Shown: in pieces, positions 1-14,606 of the stretch
Position numbering within the stretch: the first letter of the stretch is position 1
Layout of the letters: each line of letters begins with the position of its first letter
Assembly (NCBI RefSeq): GCF_014489555.1
Contig: NZ_CP060784.1
Span: forward strand, 1,302,001-1,366,000
From: Hymenobacter qilianensis
GTDB lineage: Bacteria > Bacteroidota > Bacteroidia > Cytophagales > Hymenobacteraceae
Direction: 5' to 3'
DNA length: 64,000 nucleotides
Translations under genes and position numbers: made by a program
Notes under the pieces: model-generated
What the model saw: only the letters and a program-made list of their open reading frames with translations
What the model was told of the DNA's origin: nothing
Databases searched by the model: none

Positions 1-1303
<1,303 letters not shown>

Positions 1304-1326
<23 letters not shown>

Positions 1327-2830
1327 CTGTCTGGGTGGTTGTGGTTGAAAGAATCTGTTGAGTAAGAACCTTGTGCCAGCGGGCATAGGCCGATTGATAT
1401 TGTGTTTGCAGTTCCGTCGTAGGCTCCAAGGTTAGGATACGCTCCAGGCTCCCAAAGGCTTCGGCCGGGCTGGCGTACACGCCCACGCCGATACCGGCGC
1501 CGCGGGCCGCGCCCTGAGCCGCATCCGTATTATATAGCTCCAGGGTCACGTTGCCAGTATTCACAAAAGCTTCGCGGAACAGCGGGCTCAGGAACATGTT
1601 GGCGTTGCCGGCGCGCACCTTTTGCACTTGCACGCCCATGCTGCGCATAATGTCCATGCCGTAGTTCAGCGCAAACACAATTCCCTCCTGGGCCGCGCGC
1701 AGCACGTGCGCCTGCGAGTGAATATTGAAGCTCAGACCGCGCAGTTCGGCATCAGTAGGGCGGTTTTCAAGGATGCGCTCAGCGCCGTTGCCGAAGGGCA
1801 AAAACAGCAAGCCCTCCGACCCGATTGGCGCTTGAGCGGCCAGCTGGTTCATCTGGTCGTAGGGCATTTCGCCGACGATTTTGCGCAGCCAGCTATTTAG
1901 AATGCCCGTGCCGTTCATGCACATTAACACCCCGTTGCGGGGCTGCTCGGGCGTGCTGTTCACGTGGGCAAACGCATTGACGCGCGAATGCGGGTCGGAG
2001 GCGGGCTGATCGGTGATGCCGTACACAACCCCTGAAGTACCGGCCGTGGCGGCTATTTCGCCGGGCTGCAATACATTGAGCGAGAAGGCATTATTAGGCT
2101 GGTCGCCGGCGCGGTAGCTGATGGGCGTACCCGCATGGAGGCCCAGTTCCTGAGCCGCTTCGGCCGTGAGCTGGCCCTGGGGGGCAAATGTGTCGACTAC
2201 CTCGGGCAGTAAGTCGCGGCTGATGCCGTAATAATCGAGCAGATCCTGGGCGATGCTCTGCTCGCGGAAATTCCAGAAAACCCCTTCCGACAAGCCCGAT
2301 ACAGTGGTCTGCATCTGGCCTGTGAGTTGGTAAGCGATGTAGTCGCCGGGCAGCTGAATCTTGTAGATCTGCTCGTAGATAGCGGGCTCGTTTTCCTTTA
2401 CCCACTTGAGCTTGGAAGCCGTGAAGTTGCCGGGCGAATTCAGAAAATTCTGGAGGCAGTATTCTTCGCCTAATTCCGCAAACGCTTGGTTGCCAAAGTC
2501 TACGGCGCGGCTGTCGCACCATATAATGGCGGGCCGCAACACCTTACCATCCTTGTCAAGCAGTACGAGGCCGTGCATCTGATAGGTGATGCCAATACCG
2601 GCCACCAGCGACGCATCGAAGCCATACTCGCTTTTTAGCTCCCGCGTGGCGTTTACTACCTCCTGCCACCAGCGCTCCGGCCGTTGCTCGGCCCAGCCTA
2701 CCGCTTCCGCGGTAATTTCCATCTCCTTTTTCGGCGATGTGACGCTGGCCACGCACTTGCCGGTATCCACGCTAAGTAGAGCGACCTTGATGGATGAACT
2801 GCCTATATCGTACCCGAGCAGGTATTTCAT
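1304..2830 (-). CDS. xylB: Xylulokinase (FGGY family)
   Basis: Phosphorylates D-xylulose to xylulose-5-phosphate for the pentose phosphate pathway. The 508-residue length is normal for the family. The N-terminal ATP-binding fold opens with [14 protein letters not shown], and a second FGGY half contains AGDQPNNAF and the ATP-site segment [10 protein letters not shown]. It is the promoter-proximal gene of a two-gene xylB-xylA operon, with a 23-bp overlap into xylA. About 240 bp upstream lies a perfect LacI-type palindrome (3074-3105), so control by the LacI regulator at 29.3 kb is likely. Assignment rests on family motifs and on the xylA neighbour. Confidence 0.96.
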
Positions 2831-3277
2831 GGGTGGGAAGTAAAGGGTTTTTCAGATAAGCCTGAAGGGAAACATGCCGCCCTAATGGCAGTAACCATCG
2901 AGCGCCCTACTTTACAAAGTACAATTAACAAGTAAGTCAACAACTTACTATCTGTCAGCTTCAAGAGGGAGCAATAGCTAGTGTACGTTGTATCTACTCA
3001 TCGAATATACATCACAATCGATTACACGTGGCATTCTAAATCGGGGCGTACGCGCTTCGTTTTCAAATAAAAATATCGAAACCGTTTTCGGAAACGGTTT
3101 CGATAGGTATTTAGCAGGCATTTTTATTTCTTAAAATATCTTTGAATAATCAAACGCAACAACACAGGATCGGTAGCAGTCGAGCTTATTACGTGTTAGA
3201 AATAATACTATTGTCTTTACTCTATGGCAAGCCCAGGCGTTTCACTTTGCGGATTTCTGAATCGCGAGTTCAACGCT
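2831..3277. other. Intergenic region upstream of xylBA with operator and lacI-leader-like segment
   Basis: There is no credible gene in these 447 bp. The stretch holds the LacI-type palindrome at 3074-3105. From about 3060 to 3212 it resembles the leader of the lacI gene at 29.15-29.31 kb: both have an A/T-rich AAATAAAAAT start, a shared 22-mer, the element GAATAATCAA, and a shared 17-mer TTAGAAATAATACTATT. In the lacI copy this last element lies just before the start codon. Here no lacI gene follows on the plus strand. Confidence 0.7.
3074..3105. promoter_or_regulatory. Perfect LacI-family operator upstream of xylBA
   Basis: Two 14-base arms (TATCGAAACCGTTT and its exact reverse complement) surround the 4-base centre TCGG. 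The right half plus flank (GGAAACGGTTTCGATAGG and on, 3090-3111) is repeated exactly beside lacI at 29176-29197. LacI-family sites are palindromes of this size, so the regulator at 29314 is the natural candidate binder. Binding itself is inferred. Confidence 0.8.
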
Positions 3278-5281
3278 TTAGGGAACTGCTACCGAGCTAG
3301 CCTGGAAAGGTGAAGCTGGCAATCCCTCCTTATTGTATAGGTTGGCGCCGGCTGGGTTGTCGGCCCAGGCATAGCGCACGAAGGCCGGCGCCGGCACCTC
3401 GTCGTGCCACACCACGACGGTGTTACCCTCGATGCGTGCCTGCGCCCACACGAATTTTTTGTCGGGGCCGGCTATGGCAAACTGTGTGAGCGGTCCGCTG
3501 CCTTTGGCCACCAAACCGCCCCCCACACTGGCGAACTGGAGTACTGCCTTGCCGTCTTTCACCTGCATGGATTGGTATAAAGGACCAGACGCCACCAGCT
3601 TTTTCTCGCCGTAAGCCACCTGGCGGGCGGCCAGGGCGAGGCGTTTACCCACAGTTTCTTTGTCCAAGGGGTGAATGTCGTTCCACTCGCCCACGTCGAT
3701 GGCGACGACCATGCCCGTATTGGGCAGCTGCAAGGTTTGGCGCTGGGCGTCGCGCACGCCGGCCCAGCCGCTTTCGCCGGGCTGAGGCCGGGTGCTCATA
3801 AAGTTGGCGAGCTGCACGTACAGAAATGGCAGCGTGGGCCGCTGCCACTGCTTGCGCCAGTCGGTAATTACGGCCGAGAAAAGCTGCTGATATTCCTGCG
3901 CCTTGCCCGTGTTGGACTCCCCCTGAAACCAGATGACGCCCTTGATAGCGTAGGGCAGCAGCGGCCCCACCATGCCGTTAAAAAGCCCCCCAGGCTGATT
4001 TTGAAAGGAAGTGCTACCCGGTGCAGGCGGCATAGCAGCTCCCAGCTTGTACTGCCAGGGACCGCGCAGATCCAGAGTTTGCCCCCCGGCGCTAAGCTGG
4101 TATTGCTTGTCGGGGGTGAAGCCGCCGCGCCCGCCGTTGCTGATGAGGCGCACTACAATTACGTTTTTGCCTGGCTTCAATACGCCGGGGCCAAAGTCGT
4201 ACTTGCGGGGCGGATACTGGTAGCCGGTGGTGCCCACCAATTGACCGTTGATGTAAGTGGAGTCGGCATCGACCAGCGTGCCTAGCTCCAGACGGGCGGG
4301 CTTGCCAACCATGCTGGCCGGCACTTCCACTTCCTTGCGAAACCAGAGTACGCCATTAACCTGGCCCAGCGGTGTTTGGTCGGCCCAGAAGCCGGGCACG
4401 CCCATGGTAGCCCAGCCCGTAGCATCATAGCCGGGCGCCGACCACTTCATTTGGCCGGGCGCCTGCCCCTGATCGGCCTTATAGAGGCGCTGCTGCCAGG
4501 CGCGGCCAGCGGCCTGGTCGCGCTGCTGAATGCTGGCTACCAGCGCACTGTCCTTGTACTGCTCGCCTTGCTGCTGGTAGGCGGGAAACTGCTTGAGTGC
4601 CTCGGCGCTCAGCCAGGCTTCGGCTGGGGAGCCGCCTATGGCATTTTTGATTAACCCAATGGGCACCTGATACTTAGCGTAAAGGTCTTTGGCAAAAAAG
4701 TACGCCACGCCCGAAAACTGCCCGATGCTCTGCGGACTCACGCTGACCCAATTGCCGCTCGCGATGTCATCTTTGGGACCCTTGAAAGAGTAGCTCGTGG
4801 GCATCGTGAACTGCCGGATGCGGGGGTTGTTGGCTGTGGCTATTTCCTCCGGAAACCGGTCGCGCAGGCGGCTCATGGGCGTTTCCATGTTCGACTGGCC
4901 CGAGCACACCCACACGTCGCCCACCAGAATGTCTTTGAGCTCTAGCTGGTTGCTGGCCGCAATGTTCATGGTATAGGGCCCACCCGCTGGCTGTGCCGGC
5001 AGACTCACCGTCCATTTGCCATCGGGGCCGGTGGTAGCGGAGTAGGTTTTTTTCTTGAAGCGCAGGGTTACTTTCTCGCCTTTTGCCCCCCAGCCCCACA
5101 CCGTCAGCTTGGCGTCGCGCTGAAGCACCATACCGTCGCTGACCAGCCGCGGCAGGCGTACTTCCGCTCTGAGCTCAGCTGGCGTTATCAGCCCGCTGCC
5201 CAGCAAGGCCAGCAGCACGCCTCGCCGGCCTAGCGCAGTGCGCCAGCGCAGCGCGGAATTAAATATGCGGTAATTTATCAT
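3278..5281 (-). CDS. Sialate O-acetylesterase-type (SASA/SGNH) carbohydrate acetylesterase
   Basis: A predicted exported esterase of 667 residues. The SGNH nucleophile block GQSNMETP lies near residue 128, a second family block IWFQGESN near 450, and the catalytic Asp/His block NDIHP near 540. Between them is an inserted jelly-roll-like region (WFRKEVEVPASMVGKPARLEL) typical of long SASA esterases. The N-terminus has a basic stretch then a hydrophobic segment (RRGVLLALLGSGLI), consistent with export. Neighbours are GH67 upstream and xylBA downstream. In a xylan locus the likely substrate is O-acetyl on xylose rather than sialic acid; that reading comes from context. No frame break was found, and its six-base C runs are intact. 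Confidence 0.85.
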   Translation of the reverse strand: MINYRIFNSALRWRTALGRRGVLLALLGSGLITPAELRAEVRLPRLVSDGMVLQRDAKLTVWGWGAKGEKVTLRFKKKTYSATTGPDGKWTVSLPAQPAGGPYTMNIAASNQLELKDILVGDVWVCSGQSNMETPMSRLRDRFPEEIATANNPRIRQFTMPTSYSFKGPKDDIASGNWVSVSPQSIGQFSGVAYFFAKDLYAKYQVPIGLIKNAIGGSPAEAWLSAEALKQFPAYQQQGEQYKDSALVASIQQRDQAAGRAWQQRLYKADQGQAPGQMKWSAPGYDATGWATMGVPGFWADQTPLGQVNGVLWFRKEVEVPASMVGKPARLELGTLVDADSTYINGQLVGTTGYQYPPRKYDFGPGVLKPGKNVIVVRLISNGGRGGFTPDKQYQLSAGGQTLDLRGPWQYKLGAAMPPAPGSTSFQNQPGGLFNGMVGPLLPYAIKGVIWFQGESNTGKAQEYQQLFSAVITDWRKQWQRPTLPFLYVQLANFMSTRPQPGESGWAGVRDAQRQTLQLPNTGMVVAIDVGEWNDIHPLDKETVGKRLALAARQVAYGEKKLVASGPLYQSMQVKDGKAVLQFASVGGGLVAKGSGPLTQFAIAGPDKKFVWAQARIEGNTVVVWHDEVPAPAFVRYAWADNPAGANLYNKEGLPASPFQASSVAVP

Positions 5282-5359
5282 AAGAGGAGGTATTAAATAA
5301 GCTAAACGTAAAGAAGGAGTTACTGCTCGGCCTTCTGTCTTGGCTGATAAGCTATTCCC

Positions 5360-7404
5360 TTATCTTCTTGGCCGCATGTCATTGGCTATGATAGCATCCA
5401 GGTTATTCATGGGCGGCTCTACGTCCGCGGGTATGGGCATACGGCTGAACTGCTGGAAGTAGAGCAAACAAGCGTCTTTCCACTGCACGGCGTTGCCGCT
5501 CTGGCTCCGCAGCTTGTGCTGCACCACCGCAAACCGCTCCGCGTCGACGTAGGGCTGGGCTTTGTCCCACACTTTCTGGAATTGCCGCACCTGCTGCACG
5601 CCCTTATCGTAGTGGGCGCACAGCTCATTCCACAAGGTGTTGCCGCTTTTCATCTTGAAATCCCAGGGCAGGTGGTGAAACCACAGCAGGTACTCGTCGG
5701 GGCAGGTGGTCGGGTCGTTGAATTGGGTTGCCAGGGGCTCGTGGTACTGGCTCACGGCATCGCTGCCGGTTTTGGTGCGGTTGAAGCCTACGCCGGCCGA
5801 ATCGGCCTGATGATAATAGCGCGGAGTCCAGTCGGCGCGCATCTTGGGTGGGGCCCACCACGGCCCAGGGCCGTAGTGCTCGCGAGTGGCCGACATGATG
5901 TGGTGCAAACCCAGCGGCATCGAGTAGTTCACGATGGCTTCCCGGCTATCCAGCATCAATTGCTTGACGGGAGTTAAAAACTGGGTATTCCAGTCAGCGG
6001 CGGCAGTCGGCCCACCGAAGGTCAGCTTCAGCCACTCGTCGGCAATCTGGGCGCTTTTCAGTTGATTGTTCCAGGCCAGGCGGCCGAAGGCGTACCAGTT
6101 GGCCTGGGCAAAGTCGTGGCCGGTCCAGTTGGTATCGAGGCCCACGTTGGCTACGCCAGCCATAGCCGTATGCTTCTGCGGGTACACACTGCCATCGGTG
6201 CAGCGGGCCACTGTGCTGCCGGGACCGGCTTGGTGGGTGTCGCTGCCCAGGCACTCTTCCCACATGGGGGCGAGAAACGCCAGATCAATAGAATGTCCCA
6301 GATATTCCTGAGTGATTTGAAACTCAGGCATGACGGAGGTCTTTTTCAGGGCTCCAAAGAGCGGACTGAACGGCTCGCGCGGCTGAAAGTCAATCGGACC
6401 GTTCTTTACCTGCACGATGACGTTGTCGCGGAATTTGCCGTCCAGGGGCACAAATTCGTTGTACGCCTGCTTGGCGCGGTCCTTATCGTTGGGGCTGTAC
6501 ACGAAGGCGCGCCACATCACCAGGCCGCCGTGAGGCCGCACGGCGTCGGCCAGCATGTTGGCGCCGTCGGCGTGGGTACGGCCGTAGTCTTGGGGGCCGG
6601 GCTGGCCTTCGCTGCTGGCCTTCACCAGAAAGCCACCGAAATCGGGCACCAGCCGGTAAATCTCCTTGGTCTTACCTTGCCACCACTTAACCACCGCCGG
6701 GTCCAGCGGGTCGGCGGTTTTGAGCCCCCGAGCAGCACTGGCGAGGAAAACTTCACCGCGAGATAGGTCTTGACGCCATACGGTCGCAGCACGTCGGCAA
6801 TAGCCTTCACGCGGGTTAGGTACTCGGCCGAGAGGATCTGCGGGGCGGCATTCACGTTGTTGATAACGGCCCCATTGATGCCCACGGAGGCATTGGCGCG
6901 GGCGTATTCCTGCCAGCGGGTTTTGTCCTGGCTAGTCGTTACCAGGGCGCTATCCTTGCGCCAAAAGATAGACTGGCCGGCGTAGCCCCGCTCCACCGAC
7001 CCGTCGGGGTTGTCCCAATGGTTGAGGAGCCGGTGCTCATAGGATGGATTGAGCAGGTCGTTTTGCACGGGCTGGCCGGTTTGCTGGCGCCGCAGCAGCT
7101 CATACACCCCGTACAGGAGGCCTGCCTCGGTGGCAGCCTGCACGCTGGTAGGTCCCAGGCGAAATCCGTCGTACTTGATGGTTTTGTCCTTTGTGAGGGT
7201 TAGCGCAACGGATGCGCCGGGTTTTCCCTGCCAGCCTTGCTGTAGCTCCTGCCGCGCCGTAGCGAGCAGGAGTGAATTCTTGCCGGTAGCCACCACCTTA
7301 ACCGGTGCGGCCCGCTGCGGGCGGAGCCAAAGCTGGTGCCCGTCTTCGGCCCTCAATGATGAGGCTGCACTCAGGAACAGCAGAAAGAGAAAGAAGCGTT
7401 TCAT
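5360..7404 (-). CDS. Alpha-glucuronidase GH67, first copy (one apparent frameshift)
   Basis: Removes (4-O-methyl-)glucuronic acid from the non-reducing-end xylose of xylo-oligosaccharides. The signal peptide is MKRFFLFLLFLSAASSLRAE. The N-terminal domain runs to about residue 225, followed by the barrel. Catalytic blocks are visible: KASSEGQPGPQDYG (general acid Glu) and [13 protein letters not shown] (Asp/Glu pair). Two open segments (6622-7404 and 5360-6694) join in frame if the C run at 6725-6729 has six bases instead of five. That gives LLGGLKTADPLDP, exactly what the second copy has at the same place. Total is about 680 residues, normal for GH67. It lies 51 bp after a GH43 gene and 78 bp before the SASA esterase. 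Confidence 0.93.
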
Positions 7405-7455
7405 AAAGCAGAGTGGGAAGGTTTCTGTTGAAGGGGAAGGGGCCGCTCTGAGTTT

Positions 7456-8420
7456 TTACTTCACCGGCGCCACGCCTGTGGTCGTCTGCACGATAGGCTT
7501 GATAGTACCGTCCTTATTGTAGTGCAGGTAATCCACGCAGATGGAGCGCCGGTAGCTGCCGCCGGTGGGCAGGGCGCCGTTGTGGTAGAAGAAGTAGCTC
7601 TTGCCCTTGTAATCGATAATGCCGGGGTGCGTGGTAAAGCTGTTGGGCACATTTTCCTGAATTATACCCCGATACGTCCAGGGGCCGGTGGCGCTGGGAG
7701 CTGTGCAGTACTCAATCATTTCGGGCTTGGTGCCCTGGCTGGCGTACACGAGGTAGTAGAGCTTCTTGCGCTTGTACACCCAGGGACCTTCAATGTAGTT
7801 CTTGATATTCAGCACCGTGATGGGGCCATCCAGCTCCGTCATGTTGTCTTTGAGCTTCACCCAGCGGCAGCTTAAGTTGCCCCAATACATATACACCTGC
7901 TTGTCGTCGTCGATGAAAACCGTCGGGTCGATGTCGTCCCAAGCGTGCGGCTTGTCCTTGGTCATCTCATTGATGATAAGCGCCTTGCCGATGGCATCCT
8001 TGAACGGCCCCGTCGGCCGATCCGACACGGCCACGCCGATGGCCGCGCCGCCCTGGCTGTTGTCGTCTTTCTTGTGGAAGGTGGATACAAACCAGTAAAA
8101 CTTACCCTTATGGTACACGCACTGCGCCGCATACGCGTCGCCGGTAGCCCAGGCGAAGGTGCGGGCGAAAGGCGCTTGCCGTAATCTTTCCAGTTTACCA
8201 TGTCGGTGGTGGAATAGATGCGCCAGTCGGGCATTTTGTAGTTGGTTTCCTGCACCGAGGCAGTATCGTGGCTGGTGTACAGAAACAGCGTGTCGCGGTA
8301 GACGAGCGGGGCCGGGTCGGCGGTGAAGACGTCCCGAATGATGGGGTTTTGCGCTTGTAGGCTGGTAGCAGTCGTCAGGAGCAGCAAGGCTACGACTGAT
8401 AAGAGGAAGCTCTTTTTCAT
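7456..8420 (-). CDS. Glycoside hydrolase family 43 (arabinofuranosidase/xylosidase), one apparent frameshift
   Basis: Exported five-bladed propeller glycosidase of about 320 residues acting on arabino- or xylo-oligosaccharides. The signal peptide is MKKSFLLSVVALLLLTTATS. Family blocks are visible: FTADPAPLVYRDTLFLY (Asp base region), WDDIDPTVFIDDD (pKa-modulating Asp) and YIEGPWVYKRKKLYYL (general acid Glu). Two open segments overlap, and a missing base near 8158-8162 (GAAGGTGC context) restores the expected reading SPATFAWATGDAYAAQ. The subfamily cannot be fixed by eye, so arabinofuranosidase versus xylosidase stays open. It sits 47 bp downstream of GH95 and 51 bp upstream of GH67. Confidence 0.9.
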
Positions 8421-8467
8421 AGAATCAGGATGGATGACAGAATAAGGGAGCAGTAGTGACTGAAAGC

Positions 8468-10953
8468 TTACTGGGACCGCAGCTCATAGGCCTTTCCAGC
8501 TTCCGTCGGAAAATCATACACAAACGACGCGGGCAGCGTGGGTTGCCGCTGGGGGCTTTTCCGGATATCTGGGGGCTTTTATGGAAGGCGTCTGGTAGAA
8601 CGGGTTGGCGTTGTCACCTTGGGCAGTTTGGAGCTTCGTTTTGCCAAAGCCTTTCACGGGACTGTGCACCCGCACCCGACAATTGCCCCCCAGACGCGAG
8701 GTGATGCGTGCGCGGGTTATTTTACCCTTGTCCCAAGCAAGGTCTACCACGTAGCCGCCGCGGGCCACGAGGCCGGTTACTTCGCCCGTCGGCCAGGCGT
8801 CGGGCAGGGCCGGCAGCAAATCCAGGACGCCGTCGTAGCTCTGTACCAGTAGCTCGGCCAAGCCGGCGGTGCAGCCAAAGTTGCCGTCAATCTGGAACGG
8901 CGGGTGCGCGTCGAGCAGGTTGGGGTAAGTGCCGCCGCCCTCGCCCGAGTTGCCGCCCGCCCCGGAGCGCAGGCGCAGCTGCTCGGTGAGCAGCTTATAG
9001 GCGTGGTTGCCATCGAGCATGCGGGCCCAAAAGTTCACCTTCCACCCCATCGACCAGCCCGTGGACGCGTCGCCGCGCTGGGTGAGCGTCACGCGGGCGG
9101 CTTCAAACAACTCGGGGGTGCGGTAGGGCGAAATCTGGCCGCTCGGGAACAGTCCGTAGAGGTGGGAAATGTGACGGTGCTGGTCCTGGGGGTTGTCCAC
9201 GTCTTGCAGCCACTCCTGCACCTGTCCGTGCTGCCCAATCTGCATGGGCGGCAGTTGCTCGCGCAGGGTGAGCAGGGTGTCGGCAAAGGCGCGGTCGGTG
9301 TTCAGCAGCTCGGCGGCCCGGATAGTTTTCGAGAACAGGTCGAACACTAGCTGGTTGTCCATGGTGGTGCCCGCCACAATGGCAATGGCTTTACCCTGAA
9401 GCGAATAGGTATTCTCGGGCGACACCGACGGGGCTATTACCCGCCACTGATGGGTGGGCTCCTCCTGCAAGGCATCGAGGCAGTAGGTGGCCGCGCCCTT
9501 GAGCACGGGGTAGTACTCGCGCAGAAACTGCTCGTCACCGGTGAACTGGTAATGGTCCCAGAGGTGCTGACTGAGCCAGGCCCCGCCCATGGGCCAGAGG
9601 CCGTACTGCGGCGGGTCGACTTGCCCCGTGATGCGCCAGATGTCGGTGTTGTGGTGCAGCATCCAACCCCGGGCCCCGTACATCTGGCGGGCGCTCTGCT
9701 GGCCGGTCACGCTCAGGTCTTTGAGCATAGCAAACAAAGGCTGGTGCAGCTCGGTGAGGTTGGTAGCCTCGGCCGGCCAGTAGTTCATTTCAGTATTGAT
9801 GTTCACCGTGTACTTGCTGTCCCAGGGGCCCTTGAGCTGGTCGTTCCAGATACCTTGCAGATTGGCCGGCTGCCCGCCCGGCTGCGAGGAGCTAATGAGT
9901 AAATAGCGGCCGTATTGGAAATACAGCGCCGCTAGGGCAGGGTCATTACCCTGAGCGAAGTTTTCGAGGCGCTTATTGGTGGGCAGCTGGGCTGCGGGCG
10001 TTACGCCTAGATTCAGCGTCACGCGGTTGAAGTAGCGCTGGTAGGTCGCTACATGGTCGGCCAGGGCCTGCCGGTAGGGCTTGCTCACGGCCTTTGTCAG
10101 GTGGGCCGTGGCCCGCTCGGCGGCGTTGCCGCTCACGTCGTGGTAGTTGTTGAAGTTGGTGCCGATGGAAATATAGAGCGTGGCGCTGTTAGCATTTTGA
10201 ATGCGGATGCCTGCGTCGGTGGTTTGCACGGTGCCGCCTTCGGCCACAACCTGCGCGCGCGTCTGAAAGCGAATTTTCCCCTCTTGCCCTTCGTGCTCGC
10301 TGCCGCGGCCATCGAGCACCAGCTGGTTGTTTTCAGTGCACTGGGTGTGCGGCATCAGGCTTTCCGCGCCAAGCTGGCAGCTGATCTGGCCGGGCTTGCT
10401 GGCCGTGAGGCGCACGATGATAACCTGATCGGGCAAGGAGCTGAATATCTCCCGCCGGTACGAAACGCCCCCAGCTGGTAACTAACGGAGGCTACGGCGC
10501 GGCTGATATCCAGGTCGCGCTGGTAGTGGGCGGCTTTTTCGTGACCGGAAAAATCCAGGTACACGTTGGCGGCCATCTGGTAAGGCATGCCGCTGTTGCC
10601 GTACGGCTGCATCTGGGTTTGCGCCAGCGCTTGGGCCTCCACTAGCTGCCCGGCTCGGAGCTGCTCGCGTAGCTGCCGAATCACGGACAGGGCGTTAGGC
10701 TTCACGTTGTTGTTGGGTCCGCCGGCCCAGATGGTTTCCTCGTTCAGCTGAATTCGTTCGCGTTCTGGCGCGCCAAACACCATCACCCCCAGGCGACCGT
10801 TGCCGAGGGCAGGGCCTCGTTCCAGTTGGCAGCGGGCCGGTCGTACCACAGCCGCAGCGGGGTTGGCATGGGCTTGGCGGCTATGGCCGGCTGCACGGCA
10901 GCCCAGCAAAGCAAAAGTAAAAAGCCCCCCACAGGCCAGCGAAGTTTCCTCAT
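8468..10953 (-). CDS. Glycoside hydrolase family 95 (alpha-L-fucosidase/alpha-L-galactosidase), four apparent frameshifts
   Basis: An (alpha/alpha)6-barrel glycosidase of about 830 residues. I place the start at ATG 10953, which gives a proper signal peptide (MRKLRWPVGGFLLLLCWAAV); the longer reading to 11035 begins inside a palindromic repeat. Family blocks include PLGNGRLGVMVFG, NEETIWAGGP, LQGIWNDQLKGPW, NINTEMNYWPAE and FQIDGNFG. Apparent one-base losses lie at 10806-10808, 10468-10472, 8571-8575 and 8551-8555. Correcting the last two yields the C-terminal reading YDFPTEAGKAYELRSQ with stop at 8468. In complex-xylan loci of Bacteroides, GH95 members act as alpha-L-galactosidases, so that role fits this context better than fucosidase. 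This is an inference. Confidence 0.9.
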
Positions 10954-11006
10954 ACGTGGGTAGGATGGATGCCGAGTTGAGCGTTAGAGTTTGTTTAAGA
11001 CTTCTT

Positions 11007-11108
11007 AGAACGTCATGCTGAGCTTGCCGAAGCATCTCTACCGAGTAGTAATCAATACTATCTCAACGAAGCGGTAGAGATGCTTCGGCAAGCTCAGCAT
11101 GACGTTCT
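11007..11108. repeat. REP-like palindrome, GTCATGC family, copy 1
   Basis: Two perfect 37-base arms (11007-11043 and 11072-11108) flank a 28-base centre between the CE1 and GH95 genes. The outer ends read AGAACGTCATGCTGAG and its complement, and the inner ends read GAAGCATCTCTACCG. Related copies lie at 14507-14600 and 55534-55625. It could form a long hairpin in the operon mRNA. Confidence 0.9.
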
Positions 11109-11150
11109 GTTTGTTTTATTGTTCACGCTTTTAGTCACAGCTGGCTTCCC

Positions 11151-14475
<3,325 letters not shown>

Positions 14476-14506
14476 TTGAGACTTTTTATTGAAATGCGTG
14501 CGTATT

Positions 14507-14600
14507 GTCATGCAGAGGCGGAGCCGAAGCATCTCGCGTGTTTAGTTGTATAGCTTGGCAACGTCAGCACACGAGATGCTTCGCTGCCGCTCTGCATGAC
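14507..14600. repeat. REP-like palindrome, GTCATGC family, copy 2
   Basis: An imperfect inverted repeat begins GTCATGCAGAGGCGG and ends CCGCTCTGCATGAC, with internal arms GAAGCATCTCGCGTG and CACGAGATGCTTC. It lies between two GH43 genes. It shares the core GAAGCATCTC and the GTCATGC ends with copies 1 and 3. Confidence 0.88.
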
Positions 14601-14606
14601 GTTCTT

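Noticed and set aside
3139..3146. Plus-strand promoter box TATCTTTG
   Set aside because: It matches TAnnTTTG but points into the 3' end of a convergent gene, and no plus-strand gene follows. It is better explained as part of the duplicated lacI leader.
10954..11035. N-terminal extension of the GH95 frame beginning MLRQAQHDVL
   Set aside because: It is encoded by the REP palindrome arm and lacks a signal peptide. ATG 10953 gives one.
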